Part shown: piece by piece, positions 7,651-16,046 of the stretch | Position numbering within the stretch: the first letter of the stretch is position 1 | Layout: each line of letters starts with the position of its first letter | DNA from: Rubrivivax sp. | Lineage (GTDB): Bacteria; Pseudomonadota; Gammaproteobacteria; Burkholderiales; Burkholderiaceae_C | Direction: 5' to 3' | NCBI GenBank assembly: GCA_027490215.1 | Contig: JAIXYO010000060.1 | Coordinates: 1-47,430 of the forward strand | Length of the DNA: 47,430 bases | Program-made: the position numbers and the translations under genes | The notes under the pieces: generated by a model | Databases searched by the model: none | Seen by the model: the letters and a program-made list of their open reading frames with translations, nothing else | What the model was told of the DNA's origin: nothing

Positions 7651-8256
7651 TCAGGCTGGATCCCCGCCAGCTCGTGGCGATGCATTCCAAAGGGCGATGA
7701 CCCGCCGCTGCGGGTGGCCGGCTTCGAAGCTCAGGATGCCGACCGATGCCGGGTCAATGGCGAAGTGCTGACCTTCGATCACCGGCAGGCCGATCCATCG
7801 CGCAGCCAGTACGCGGCCGAACTGCCCGTGCGAGAAGAGTGCGACCGGGCCTCTCAGTTCGCACAGGCGGGCGATCACCTGGTCTGCGCGCGCCCCAGCC
7901 GCTTCGGGCATCTCACCGCCCGGGCAGCCGTTTAGCCAGATGTCCCAGCCCGGATGCCGTTCGCGAATCTCGGCGGTGCGCAGGCCTTCGTACTCGCCGT
8001 AGTCCCACTCCGCCAGCGCTGCATCCGTGTGGGCTGTCGCGGCAAGACCCGCCAGCGTGCAGGTGGTGCGCGCGCGCAGCCGCGGGCTGGTCCACACGTG
8101 TGTGAAGGCGATGCCCTTCAGCGTGGTGGCCAGCGCGCGGGCCATGGCTTCGCCATGTGGCGTCAGCGGCAGATCGGTGCGCCCGGTGTGCTGGCCCGAC
8201 AGCGACCAGGCGGTTTCGCCGTGGCGGACGAGGTAGACCTGCAGCCGCGACGTCAT
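7651..8256 (-). CDS. Histidine phosphatase (phosphoglycerate mutase-like)
   Basis: A 201-residue member of the histidine phosphatase superfamily. The phosphohistidine motif is VRHGETAW (RHGE 11-14), and the second catalytic histidine is in LFSHGQF (H143). GQHTGRTDLPLTPHGEAMA follows the GpmB/CobC pattern. Probably a cofactor-independent sugar-phosphate phosphatase or mutase-like enzyme, and the context with aldolase and phosphoketolase suggests a sugar phosphate. The start overlaps the aldolase stop as ATGA, so the gene is coupled to it as the last gene of a three-gene operon. A longer upstream open frame is a shadow of the aldolase gene. Confidence 0.88.
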   Translation of the reverse strand: MTSRLQVYLVRHGETAWSLSGQHTGRTDLPLTPHGEAMARALATTLKGIAFTHVWTSPRLRARTTCTLAGLAATAHTDAALAEWDYGEYEGLRTAEIRERHPGWDIWLNGCPGGEMPEAAGARADQVIARLCELRGPVALFSHGQFGRVLAARWIGLPVIEGQHFAIDPASVGILSFEAGHPQRRVIALWNASPRAGGDPA

Positions 8257-9293
8257 CTCGATTCCATCGCGGCGCTGTAGCCGCCTTTCAACGCTGCGAA
8301 GTTGCAGCGGGCGCGATGCAGCAAGGCCTGTTGAGCCGCCACGCGGTGGGCATCGTTGCCGGCCCAGATCTCCAGTGCAGGATGCTGCAGTGCGCGCGCA
8401 AACGAGAACGACAAGGGCCAGGGCAGGGCGCCAGGGTGTGACGTGGTGCCGTTTGGCAGGTGCATGGCATTCAGGCGAATGCTGGCCAGCTCGCCCGACT
8501 GTCCACCCGACAGGAAGGCGATGCCGGGCACGGCTGCTGGCACCACGCGCAACAGGCATTGCACCGTGGCTTCTGCCACCTCGGCGGCCGTGTTCTGGGC
8601 TGTGCAGGCCAGGCCTGCTAACACCATATTGGGCTTGAGCACCATCGCCTCCAGCACGACGCCTTGCAGCGACACTTGCTCGAAGACGCTGCGCAGCACG
8701 GCCTCGGTGACCTCCTGGCAGCGTTGCAGGGTGTGGGTTCCGTCCATCAGCACTTCGGGCTCGATGATCGGTACGAGCCCGGTTTCCTGGCACAGGGCGG
8801 CGTAACGGGCCAGCGCGTGGGCGTTGGCGGCAATGCAGGCAGGGGTGGGCAGCCGCGCACCGTCGATGGCCATCACGCCACGCCACTTCGCAAAGCGGGC
8901 GCCCATCGCGGCGTAGGCCTGCAGCCGCTCACGCAGGCCGTCCAGGCCCTCGGTCACCCTCTCGTTTGGGTGCGCTGCAAGCGGCTTCGCGCCGGTGTCC
9001 ACCTTGATGCCGACCCGCAGGCCGGCATGGCGTGCCACTTCGACGAACGGCGTGCCGTCGGCATGGGCCTGCCGAATGGTTTCGTCGACCAGGATCACGC
9101 CGCTGATGCAATCGCCCAGGCCCGGCGCGGTCAACAGTAACTCGCGGTAGGCGCGCCGCATTTCCAGCGTCTGCGGGATGTCGGCACTGGCGAAGCGGCG
9201 ATTGCAGGTGGCGTTGCTTTCGTCCATCGCCAGCAGGCCCTTGCCGTCGGCGACCAGCGCCCGTGCGGTTTCGATCAGTGGGGCGATATTCAC
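8253..9293 (-). CDS. Class I fructose-bisphosphate aldolase
   Basis: This 346-residue enzyme matches the eukaryote-type class I aldolase, which uses a Schiff-base lysine and no metal. Visible are GLLAMDESNATCNRRF (19-34), KVDTGAKPLA (97-106), KWRGV (136-140), the catalytic lysine in MVLKPNMV (K220) and FLSGGQS. It cleaves fructose-1,6-bisphosphate (or sedoheptulose-1,7-bisphosphate) reversibly. It lies 28 bases after phosphoketolase on the same strand and overlaps the phosphatase gene by 4 bases. Most betaproteobacteria rely on class II aldolase for the housekeeping role, so this copy probably serves the phosphoketolase module. Confidence 0.94.
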   Translation of the reverse strand: MNIAPLIETARALVADGKGLLAMDESNATCNRRFASADIPQTLEMRRAYRELLLTAPGLGDCISGVILVDETIRQAHADGTPFVEVARHAGLRVGIKVDTGAKPLAAHPNERVTEGLDGLRERLQAYAAMGARFAKWRGVMAIDGARLPTPACIAANAHALARYAALCQETGLVPIIEPEVLMDGTHTLQRCQEVTEAVLRSVFEQVSLQGVVLEAMVLKPNMVLAGLACTAQNTAAEVAEATVQCLLRVVPAAVPGIAFLSGGQSGELASIRLNAMHLPNGTTSHPGALPWPLSFSFARALQHPALEIWAGNDAHRVAAQQALLHRARCNFAALKGGYSAAMESR

Positions 9294-9321
9294 GGCCTAC
9301 CCGTTGTGGCGCGGCAGCGGC

Positions 9322-11760
9322 TCACGATGGCCATTGCCAGTCGCGGATCTCGGGCAGGTCCTGGCCGTGCTGGTCGATGTAGAGCTTGTGCTGGATCAGC
9401 TTGTCGCGGCACAGCTGTTTCAGGTACGCGCCCGGGCTGCCGAGCTGCGGCAGGCAATCGATTGCCTTCTGCACCAGATGGAAGCGATCCAGACCGTTCT
9501 GCACCCGCATGTCGAAGCCGGTGGTGATCGTGCCCTCTTCCTGATAGCCGTGCACATGCAGGTTGCGGTTGGCGCGGCGATAGGTCAGCTGATGCACCAA
9601 GGCCGGGTAGCCATGGAAGCCGAAGACGATGGGCTTGTCGCGGGTGAACAGCGAGTCGAAGTCGGCTTCACTCAGGCCATGCGGATGCGCGCTGGCCGAC
9701 TGCAGTTTCATCAGGTCAACCACGTTGATCACACGCACCTTCAGCGATGGCAGATGCACTCGAAGCATGGACACGGCGGCCAGGATCTCCAGCGTGGGGG
9801 TGTCGCCGCAGGCGGCCATCACGAGATCCGGCTCGCCGTCCTGGTCTGCGCCAGTGCCTTCGCCCGCCAGAGCGCTCCAATCATTGCTGGCCCACTTCCA
9901 CAGGCCGATGCCTTGGGTGCAGTGCACGACGGCTTCCTCCATCGTCAACCACTGCGGCAGCGCATGCTTGCCGGCAATCACCACGTTGACACAGTTCCGG
10001 CTGCGCAGGCAGTGGTCGGTCACCGACAGCAGGCAGTTGGCATCGGGCGGCAGGTAGACGCGCACGATGTCGGCCTTCTTGTTGACCACGTGATCGATGA
10101 AGCCCGGGTCCTGGTGCGTGAAGCCGTTGTGGTCCTGCTGCCAGACGTGCGAGGTGAGCAGGTAGTTCAGCGAGGCAATCGGTCGGCGCCAGGGCAGTTC
10201 GCGCGTCACCTTCAACCACTTGGCGTGCTGGCTGACCATCGAGTCGACGATGCGGATGAAAGCCTCGTAGCTGTTGAACAGGCCATGCCGTCCGGTCAGC
10301 AGGTAGCCCTCCAGCCAGCCCTGGCACTGGTGTTCGCTGAGCATCGAATCGAGCACCTGGCCGCTGGGCTGCAGGAACTCGTCGTTGCCCAGGGTTTCGG
10401 CGTCCCATTGGCGGCTGGTGACTTCGAACACCGCACCGAGCAGGTTCGAGACGGTTTCGTCGGGTCCGAAGAGGCGGAAGTTGCGCGCCGTCTGGTTGAG
10501 CTGCGCCACGTCGCGCAGGAAGCTGCCGAGCACCCGCGTGTCCTGCGCCTGATCCAGGCCCGGTGCCTGGACGTGCACCGCGTAATCGCGGAAATCGGGC
10601 AGTTGCAGTTCGCGCAGCAACAGACCCCCGTTGGCGTGCGGGTTGGCGCCCATGCGTCGCGCGCCAGTCGGTGCCAGCTCAGCGAGCTCGGGCAACAGCC
10701 GGCAGTCGGCATCGAACAACTCCTCGGGACGGTAGCTTCGCATCCAGGCTTCGAGCAGCTGGACATGCGCGGGGAAGGCCGGGCTCACCAGGATCGGCAC
10801 CTGGTGTGAACGGAAGGTGTTGGCGATCTGTACGCCGTCCACTGTGGTTGGGCCCGTCCAGCCCTTCGGTGAGCGCAGCACGATCATCGGCCAGCGCGGC
10901 CGGGCCTTGGTCTTCCGCTTCGAGTGGGTGTTTCTGGCCTCGCCCTGGATTTGCTGAATCAGCTCGATGGCTCGGTCGGTCGCGGCGGCCATCAAGCGGT
11001 GCATCTTCATCGGGTCATCGCCCTCGACGAAGATGGGCGCCCAGCCGCAGCCCAGGAAGTACTGTTCCAGCTCCTCGTGACCAATGCGGGCCAGCAGCGT
11101 CGGGTTGCTGATCTTGAAGCCATTGAGGTGCAGGATGGGCAGCACGGCGCCATCCGTGGCGGCATCGAGCAGCTTGTTGGAATGCCAGGCGGTGGCGAGC
11201 GGGCCGGTCTCGGCCTCGCCATCGCCGATCACGCAGGCGACGATCAGGTCGGGGTTGTCGAACACCGCGCCGAAGGCATGGCTGAGCGAGTAGCCGAGCT
11301 CGCCGCCTTCGTGGATCGAGCCCGGTGTGGTCGGTGCGACATGGCTGGAGATGCCCCCCGGAAACGAGAACTGCTTGAACAACTGCTTCAGGCCCGCAGC
11401 GTCCTGCGTGACCCCGGGATAGAACTCGCTCCAGGTGCCTTCCAGGTACACATTGGCGACGAGAGCGGCGCCACCGTGCCCCGGGCCCGAAACGTAGAAC
11501 ATGTTCAGGTCGTACTTCCGGATGGCGCGGTTCAGGTGCACGTAGATGAAGTTCTGCCCCGGCACCGTGCCCCAGTGGCCCACCACCAGTGGCTTGATGT
11601 GCGCCATCGTCAGCGGCTCGCGCAGCAGCGGGTTGTCGTACAGGTAGAGCTGACCCACCGACAGGTAGTTCGCGGCCCGCCAGTAGGCGTCCATCTTGCC
11701 GAGCAACTCGGGTTCCGCTTCCTTCATCTGCGCGCTCCAGGGTGTGGCCGCTGGCGACAT
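9322..11760 (-). CDS. xfp: Phosphoketolase (xylulose-5-P/fructose-6-P)
   Basis: An 812-residue thiamine-diphosphate enzyme. It splits xylulose-5-phosphate or fructose-6-phosphate with phosphate, giving acetyl-phosphate plus glyceraldehyde-3-P or erythrose-4-P. Near the N-terminus are [16 protein letters not shown] (25-40) and [20 protein letters not shown] (91-110). The ThDP motif is [12 protein letters not shown] (179-190), and [12 protein letters not shown] in the middle domain is also conserved. Length is normal for the family. It is the first gene of the minus-strand operon xfp-aldolase-phosphatase and diverges from pgm. Acetate kinase nearby can use its product. Start ATG 11760, with a later ATG at 11727 possible. 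Confidence 0.96.
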   Translation of the reverse strand: MSPAATPWSAQMKEAEPELLGKMDAYWRAANYLSVGQLYLYDNPLLREPLTMAHIKPLVVGHWGTVPGQNFIYVHLNRAIRKYDLNMFYVSGPGHGGAALVANVYLEGTWSEFYPGVTQDAAGLKQLFKQFSFPGGISSHVAPTTPGSIHEGGELGYSLSHAFGAVFDNPDLIVACVIGDGEAETGPLATAWHSNKLLDAATDGAVLPILHLNGFKISNPTLLARIGHEELEQYFLGCGWAPIFVEGDDPMKMHRLMAAATDRAIELIQQIQGEARNTHSKRKTKARPRWPMIVLRSPKGWTGPTTVDGVQIANTFRSHQVPILVSPAFPAHVQLLEAWMRSYRPEELFDADCRLLPELAELAPTGARRMGANPHANGGLLLRELQLPDFRDYAVHVQAPGLDQAQDTRVLGSFLRDVAQLNQTARNFRLFGPDETVSNLLGAVFEVTSRQWDAETLGNDEFLQPSGQVLDSMLSEHQCQGWLEGYLLTGRHGLFNSYEAFIRIVDSMVSQHAKWLKVTRELPWRRPIASLNYLLTSHVWQQDHNGFTHQDPGFIDHVVNKKADIVRVYLPPDANCLLSVTDHCLRSRNCVNVVIAGKHALPQWLTMEEAVVHCTQGIGLWKWASNDWSALAGEGTGADQDGEPDLVMAACGDTPTLEILAAVSMLRVHLPSLKVRVINVVDLMKLQSASAHPHGLSEADFDSLFTRDKPIVFGFHGYPALVHQLTYRRANRNLHVHGYQEEGTITTGFDMRVQNGLDRFHLVQKAIDCLPQLGSPGAYLKQLCRDKLIQHKLYIDQHGQDLPEIRDWQWPS

Positions 11761-11906
11761 TCGTCAGTGCGGCAGACCCGATCAACCATAGGCGTGCAGG
11801 CCGGGGGCGTCTGTGCGCTGGGGAACATGGTGCCGACGATGAGGTGCGGCAGCGAACAGACACCCACGAGGCGTGGCTTGACGATGACCAGTCCCACGGA
11901 GCCGCC
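11761..11906. promoter_or_regulatory. Divergent intergenic region between xfp and pgm
   Basis: These 146 bases separate two divergent genes of the same module and must hold both promoters. CGGAG (11897-11901) is the pgm ribosome-binding site. I see no strong -35/-10 pair and no clear operator palindrome. Confidence 0.4.
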
Positions 11907-13550
11907 ATGTTCAACAGTCCCCTGGCCGGCCAGCCGGCACCACCGACGGCGTTGGTCGATGTGTCACTGCTGATCACTGCGTACTTCGAGGATCGGCCCG
12001 ATCCCACGGTCGCGGCGCAGCGCATCTCATTCGGCACCTCCGGCCACCGCGGCTCGGCCTTCGACCGTTCCTTCAACGAGTGGCACGTGCTGGCGATCAC
12101 GCAGGCGGTCTGTGACCACCGGCGCGCGCAGGGCATCACCGGTCCGCTGTTCCTGGGGCAGGACACGCACGCGCTGTCCGTGCCTGCGGCCGCGAGTGCG
12201 CTGGAGGTGCTGGCGGCCAACGGCGTCGACGTGGTGCTGGCCGCACGCGACGAGTACACGCCGACACCGGCGATCTCGCACGCCATCGTCAAGCACAACC
12301 GCTGCGGCAGCGGCACGCGGGCCGACGGCATCGTCCTGACCCCGTCGCACAACCCGCCGCGCGACGGCGGTTTCAAGTACAAACCGCCGCACGGTGGTCC
12401 GGCTGGCGAGGGCGTGACCGATGCCATCCAGGCGGCGGCAAACGCGTTCCTCGACAACGGGCTGCGGGGCGTGCGCCGCATGTCGCACGCTCAAGCGATG
12501 CGCGCGGCGACAACGCACCACCACGACTTCCTCGGCAACTACGTTGAAGACCTCGCGCATGTGATCGACATGCAAGCGATCCGCGATGCCCAGGTCCGCG
12601 CCGGCGTTGATCCGCTGGGTGGCGCCGGGGTGCACTACTGGGCGGCGATCGCTGAGCGCTGGAAGATCGACCTGACGGTGGTCAGCCAGCAGCTCGATCC
12701 GACCTTCGCCTTCATGACGCTGGATTGGGATGGTCAGATCCGCATGGACCCATCATCGGCCTTCGCCATGCAGCGTCTGCTCGCGCTGAAGGACCGCTTC
12801 GACATTGCCTTTGCCTGCGACCCCGACCACGATCGCCATGGCATCGTCACGCCGTCGGCTGGCCTGCTGCCGCCCAACCACTATCTCTGCGTGGCCATCG
12901 ACCACCTGTTTCGCCACCGGCCACGGTGGGGCGCTCAGGCACGCATCGGCAAGACGGTGGTCAGCACGCAACTGATCGATCGCGTGGCGCAGCGCCTGGG
13001 CCGTGAGGTCTTCGAGGCACCGGTGGGATTCAAATGGTTCTCGCCCGGCTTGCTCGACGGCAGCCTGGGCTTTGCGGGCGAGGAAAGCGCCGGCGCGAGC
13101 TTTCTGCGGCGCGACGGTTCGACGTGGACCACCGACAAGGACGGCATCGCCGCGTCGCTGCTGGCCGCCGAGATCACGGCCGTGACGGGGCGCGACCCGG
13201 GAGCGCTGTACGCCGCACTGGCCGAGGCAGATGGCCGCCCTGTCGCGCAGCGGGTCGATGCTCCCGCGACAGCGCAGCAGAAGCAGCGCCTGGCTGGCCT
13301 GTCGCCGCAGCAGATCACCGCCACCGAACTGGCCGGCGACAGGATCCAGTCTGTGCTGACCCAGGCCCCGGGCAACGGAGCGGCCATCGGCGGCATCAAG
13401 GTCGTCACCGCCAGCGGCTGGTTCGCGGTGCGACCGTCAGGCACGGAGGCGCTCTACAAGATCTACGCAGAGAGCTTTCGCGGGCTGGAACACCTGCAGA
13501 TGGTGCTGCACGACGCACAAGCGATGATCGATGCAGTCATCGGCGATTGA
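11907..13550 (+). CDS. pgm: Phosphoglucomutase (alpha-D-glucose-specific)
   Basis: A 547-residue phosphohexomutase, almost the same length as E. coli Pgm (546). It interconverts glucose-1-P and glucose-6-P and so links glycogen or polysaccharide turnover to glycolysis. Motifs are FGTSGHRGSAF (42-52), the phosphoserine loop TPSHNPP (145-151, Ser147), the metal loop CDPDHDRHG, FAGEESAG (sugar binding) and VRPSGTEALYK (phosphate binding). ATG 11907 has CGGAG 5 bases upstream, and the longer open frame before it reads through the promoter region. The stop TGA directly abuts the reverse stop of ackA. Confidence 0.96.
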   Translation: MFNSPLAGQPAPPTALVDVSLLITAYFEDRPDPTVAAQRISFGTSGHRGSAFDRSFNEWHVLAITQAVCDHRRAQGITGPLFLGQDTHALSVPAAASALEVLAANGVDVVLAARDEYTPTPAISHAIVKHNRCGSGTRADGIVLTPSHNPPRDGGFKYKPPHGGPAGEGVTDAIQAAANAFLDNGLRGVRRMSHAQAMRAATTHHHDFLGNYVEDLAHVIDMQAIRDAQVRAGVDPLGGAGVHYWAAIAERWKIDLTVVSQQLDPTFAFMTLDWDGQIRMDPSSAFAMQRLLALKDRFDIAFACDPDHDRHGIVTPSAGLLPPNHYLCVAIDHLFRHRPRWGAQARIGKTVVSTQLIDRVAQRLGREVFEAPVGFKWFSPGLLDGSLGFAGEESAGASFLRRDGSTWTTDKDGIAASLLAAEITAVTGRDPGALYAALAEADGRPVAQRVDAPATAQQKQRLAGLSPQQITATELAGDRIQSVLTQAPGNGAAIGGIKVVTASGWFAVRPSGTEALYKIYAESFRGLEHLQMVLHDAQAMIDAVIGD

Positions 13551-14735
13551 TCAGCACAGCGCCCAGGCGTGGCGCGCGATCTGTTCATCTTCCTGCGAAC
13601 ACAGCACGCGCACCGTGCAGCGCGAGCGGTCACTGCTGATCAACTCGCGCTGGGGTCGATCGGCATCCAGGTTGCGGGCGTCCAGCGCCACGCCGAGGCC
13701 CCCCAGGCGGCTGCAGATGGCGGCGCGCACCAGGGCATCGTTCTCGCCGATGCCGCCGGTGAACACGATCAGATCGACGCCGCCGAGCGCGGCGCTCATC
13801 GCGGCCAGCGCTTTCGCGGCGGCGTAGGAGAACATCCGGATCGCGAGGTCCGCGTCGGCATTCGATGCGGCGGCTGCATGCAGTGCCCGCATGTCGCTGG
13901 CCAGGCCCGAGATGCCCAGCAGGCCGCTGCGGTGGTCGATCAGGTCTTCCACGCCAGTTGCATCGAGCTTTTTTTCGCGCATCAGGTACGCGAGCGCACC
14001 GGGGTCGAGGTCGCCGCTTCGCGTGCCCATGATCAGCCCGCCGGTGGGTGTCAGGCCCATGCTGGTGTCGATCGATTGGCCGTTCAGCACAGCGGTGACG
14101 CTGGCGCCGTTCCCCAGGTGCGCAATCAGCAGGCGAGGGGGCAGTGCGCCGGCGAGTTGATGCACGATGGATTCACACGACAGGCCGTGAAAGCCATAGC
14201 GTTGAACTCCCTCGGCGCGCAGCGCGCGAGGCAAGGCCAGCACGCGGGCGACGTCGGGCATCCCGGCATGGAAAGTGGTGTCGAAGCACGCTGCCTGGTG
14301 CAGGCCGGGGAAGTGCGCCATCGCCTGGTGGATGGCGACCAGCGCGGCGGGCGTGTGCAGCGGGGCGAACGCGGTGGCAGCTTCCAGGCGCTGCAGCACG
14401 ACCTGATCGATCCGGCAGTGTTCGCGCAAACCCGGCCCGCCATGCACGATGCGGTGCCCGATCGCCTGAGGTGCGGGCCAAGGGCCACGGGCGAGCAGGT
14501 CGGCGATGCTGCGGACCGGATCGCCGTGATCGAGCATGGCGGTGTCGTCATCCAGCAACTGTCTGCCCTTTGCATCCGAGGCTCGAATGCGGGCCGACTT
14601 GCTGCCCATGGCCTGCGCCTCGCCACTCAGCAGGCAGGCCACCGCTGACCGGCGCACTCGGTACAGGCCGAACTTCAGCGAGGACGATCCGCTGTTGAGT
14701 GCGAGCACCGTTGTCTCGAGGTTGGATTGCGTCAT
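13551..14735 (-). CDS. ackA: Acetate kinase
   Basis: A 394-residue ASKHA-fold kinase that converts acetyl-phosphate and ADP to acetate and ATP. Seen are the N-terminal LNSGSSSLKF (13-22), RIVHGGPGLREH, the substrate segment FDTTFHAGMP, HLGNGASVTAVLNGQSIDTS and TPTGGLIMGTRSGDLDP, and FTGGIGEND near the C-terminus. ATG 14735 is chosen over the upstream in-frame start at 14768 because the family begins a few residues before VLALNSGSSS. A phosphotransacetylase gene is not nearby, so acetyl-phosphate most likely comes from the phosphoketolase. Confidence 0.96.
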   Translation of the reverse strand: MTQSNLETTVLALNSGSSSLKFGLYRVRRSAVACLLSGEAQAMGSKSARIRASDAKGRQLLDDDTAMLDHGDPVRSIADLLARGPWPAPQAIGHRIVHGGPGLREHCRIDQVVLQRLEAATAFAPLHTPAALVAIHQAMAHFPGLHQAACFDTTFHAGMPDVARVLALPRALRAEGVQRYGFHGLSCESIVHQLAGALPPRLLIAHLGNGASVTAVLNGQSIDTSMGLTPTGGLIMGTRSGDLDPGALAYLMREKKLDATGVEDLIDHRSGLLGISGLASDMRALHAAAASNADADLAIRMFSYAAAKALAAMSAALGGVDLIVFTGGIGENDALVRAAICSRLGGLGVALDARNLDADRPQRELISSDRSRCTVRVLCSQEDEQIARHAWALC

Positions 14736-14816
14736 GGCGGAGGTGGGCACAAGAGGGCGAAGCGGCACGAGCTGGATGTCGTCACAGCCAGTGTGGTGTC
14801 AGTGCGCGACGATGTC

Positions 14817-14877
14817 GGTTCGGTGCCCCACGCAAGGACCCGAAGCCACCGATCAGGCCGGGTGTCGATCGCCGGGC
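14817..14877. repeat. 61-bp direct repeat, copy 1
   Basis: 60 of 61 bases match 15979-16039, the single difference being G at 14857 against A at 16019. The two copies bracket the short-chain dehydrogenase gene. The copy contains TCGGTG and CACCGA as an inverted pair and abuts the IS91-type transposase remnant. Confidence 0.92.
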
Positions 14878-14989
14878 GCGCGATGTACCGGCACAGTTGC
14901 GCCAGCGCCTGGCGGTCGTCGGCGCCGCAGCGCACAGCGGGATGCAAGCTGACGCCATCGATGTCGGCCATGCAGGTCGAACCCTCCAA
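14867..14989 (-). pseudogene. IS91-family (Y2) transposase fragment
   Basis: The minus-strand frame reads MADIDGVSLHPAVRCGADDR followed by QALAQLCRYIARPAI. It matches the conserved IS91/IS801 transposase segment of the type DGFSLH-AVR-DR-LE-LCRYI-RPA. It is open only from a stop at 15020-15022 and runs into the 61-bp repeat, so only about 41 codons of a roughly 400-residue protein remain. The rest of the 14736-15214 gap shows no gene I can support. Confidence 0.72.
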
Positions 14990-15214
14990 GCCAAGCTCGC
15001 GGTCCGGCGAGGTGGCGCTTCATCGGGGTGAGAGCCAGTCGCTGGCTGCGGCTGTCTATACTGCCGCGCCTCCACCATCTCGGGCCGAGCTCGACGACGA
15101 TGAACTGGCTTCACGACGCTCTCATGCATCGGCGCAGCGTCGCGAAGAAATACCTCGCACCGGCCTGAGGCCGACACCGCCGATCGTCCCACCCACACGC
15201 ATCAAGGACATGAC

Positions 15215-15976
15215 ATGGAACTCGGACTCAAGGGCCTCAACGCGCTGGTCACCGGCGGCACCAAGGGCATCGGCCGCGCCATCGCGGAAACGCTGGTGGC
15301 CGAGGGCGCCAACATCGCTTTCTGTGCGCGCGACTCTGCCCAGGTGGCAGCCACCGCGGCAGAGTTCGAGCGGGCCGGCGTCAAGGCCTTCGGCCGCGCG
15401 CTGGACGTCGCCGATGCGCAGGCCTTGGCCACCTGGGTGCAGGACAGTGGCACGGCACTCGGCGGTATCGACATCGTGGTGGCCAACGTCAGCGCGCTGG
15501 CGATCGCCAATGACGAGGAAGCCTGGAGCAAGGGCTTCCAGATCGACTTGATGGGCACCGTGCGGCTGGTGAACGCCGCGATGCCGATGCTCGAGAAGAG
15601 CAGGCACCCGTCGATCGTCACGATCAGCAGTGTCTCCGGGCGGGAGATCGACTTTGCCTGCGGGCCCTACGGTGCGTTCAAGGCAGCGGTCATTCACTAC
15701 ACGCATGGACTGGCCTGCAATCTGGCGGGCAAGGGCATCCGCGCCAACAGCGTGTCGCCGGGCAACATCTATTTCGCTGGTGGCGTGTGGAACCAGATCG
15801 AGGTCGGCAACCCCGATCTATTCAAGGCTGCACTCGCGCTCAACCCGACCGGTCGCATGGGCACAGCGCAGGAGACGGCCAATGCAGCGGTCTTTCTGGC
15901 CAGCCCAGCGGCCAGCTTCATCACCGGGACCAACCTCGTGGTGGATGGCGCGCTGACCAAAGGCGTGCAGTACTAG
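15215..15976 (+). CDS. Short-chain dehydrogenase/reductase (SDR)
   Basis: A 253-residue classical SDR. The NAD(P)-binding motif TGGTKGIG is at 13-20. VANVS (89-93) replaces the usual NNAG. The catalytic set is a Ser in SSVSG (138-142), Y152 and K156 (YGAFK), and SPGNIYFAGG follows the active site. The end FITGTNLVVDGALTKG is typical. AAGGA stands 7 bases before the ATG. It is a single gene bracketed by a direct repeat and next to a transposase scrap, which suggests it moved in or was left by a rearrangement. The substrate is unknown. Confidence 0.93.
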   Translation: MELGLKGLNALVTGGTKGIGRAIAETLVAEGANIAFCARDSAQVAATAAEFERAGVKAFGRALDVADAQALATWVQDSGTALGGIDIVVANVSALAIANDEEAWSKGFQIDLMGTVRLVNAAMPMLEKSRHPSIVTISSVSGREIDFACGPYGAFKAAVIHYTHGLACNLAGKGIRANSVSPGNIYFAGGVWNQIEVGNPDLFKAALALNPTGRMGTAQETANAAVFLASPAASFITGTNLVVDGALTKGVQY

Positions 15977-15978
15977 CG

Positions 15979-16039
15979 GGTTCGGTGCCCCACGCAAGGA
16001 CCCGAAGCCACCGATCAGACCGGGTGTCGATCGCCGGGC
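15979..16039. repeat. 61-bp direct repeat, copy 2
   Basis: Near-identical partner of 14817-14877. It fills the space between the stop of the SDR gene and the stop of the convergent RND gene. Read on the minus strand it can encode the same AIDTR-like peptide as copy 1, so it may be another piece of the transposase region. Confidence 0.92.
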
Positions 16040-16046
16040 TTGTCGT

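Noticed and set aside
9178-10809. Plus-strand open frame of 543 codons
   Set aside because: Antisense to the phosphoketolase and aldolase genes, and no motif is seen.
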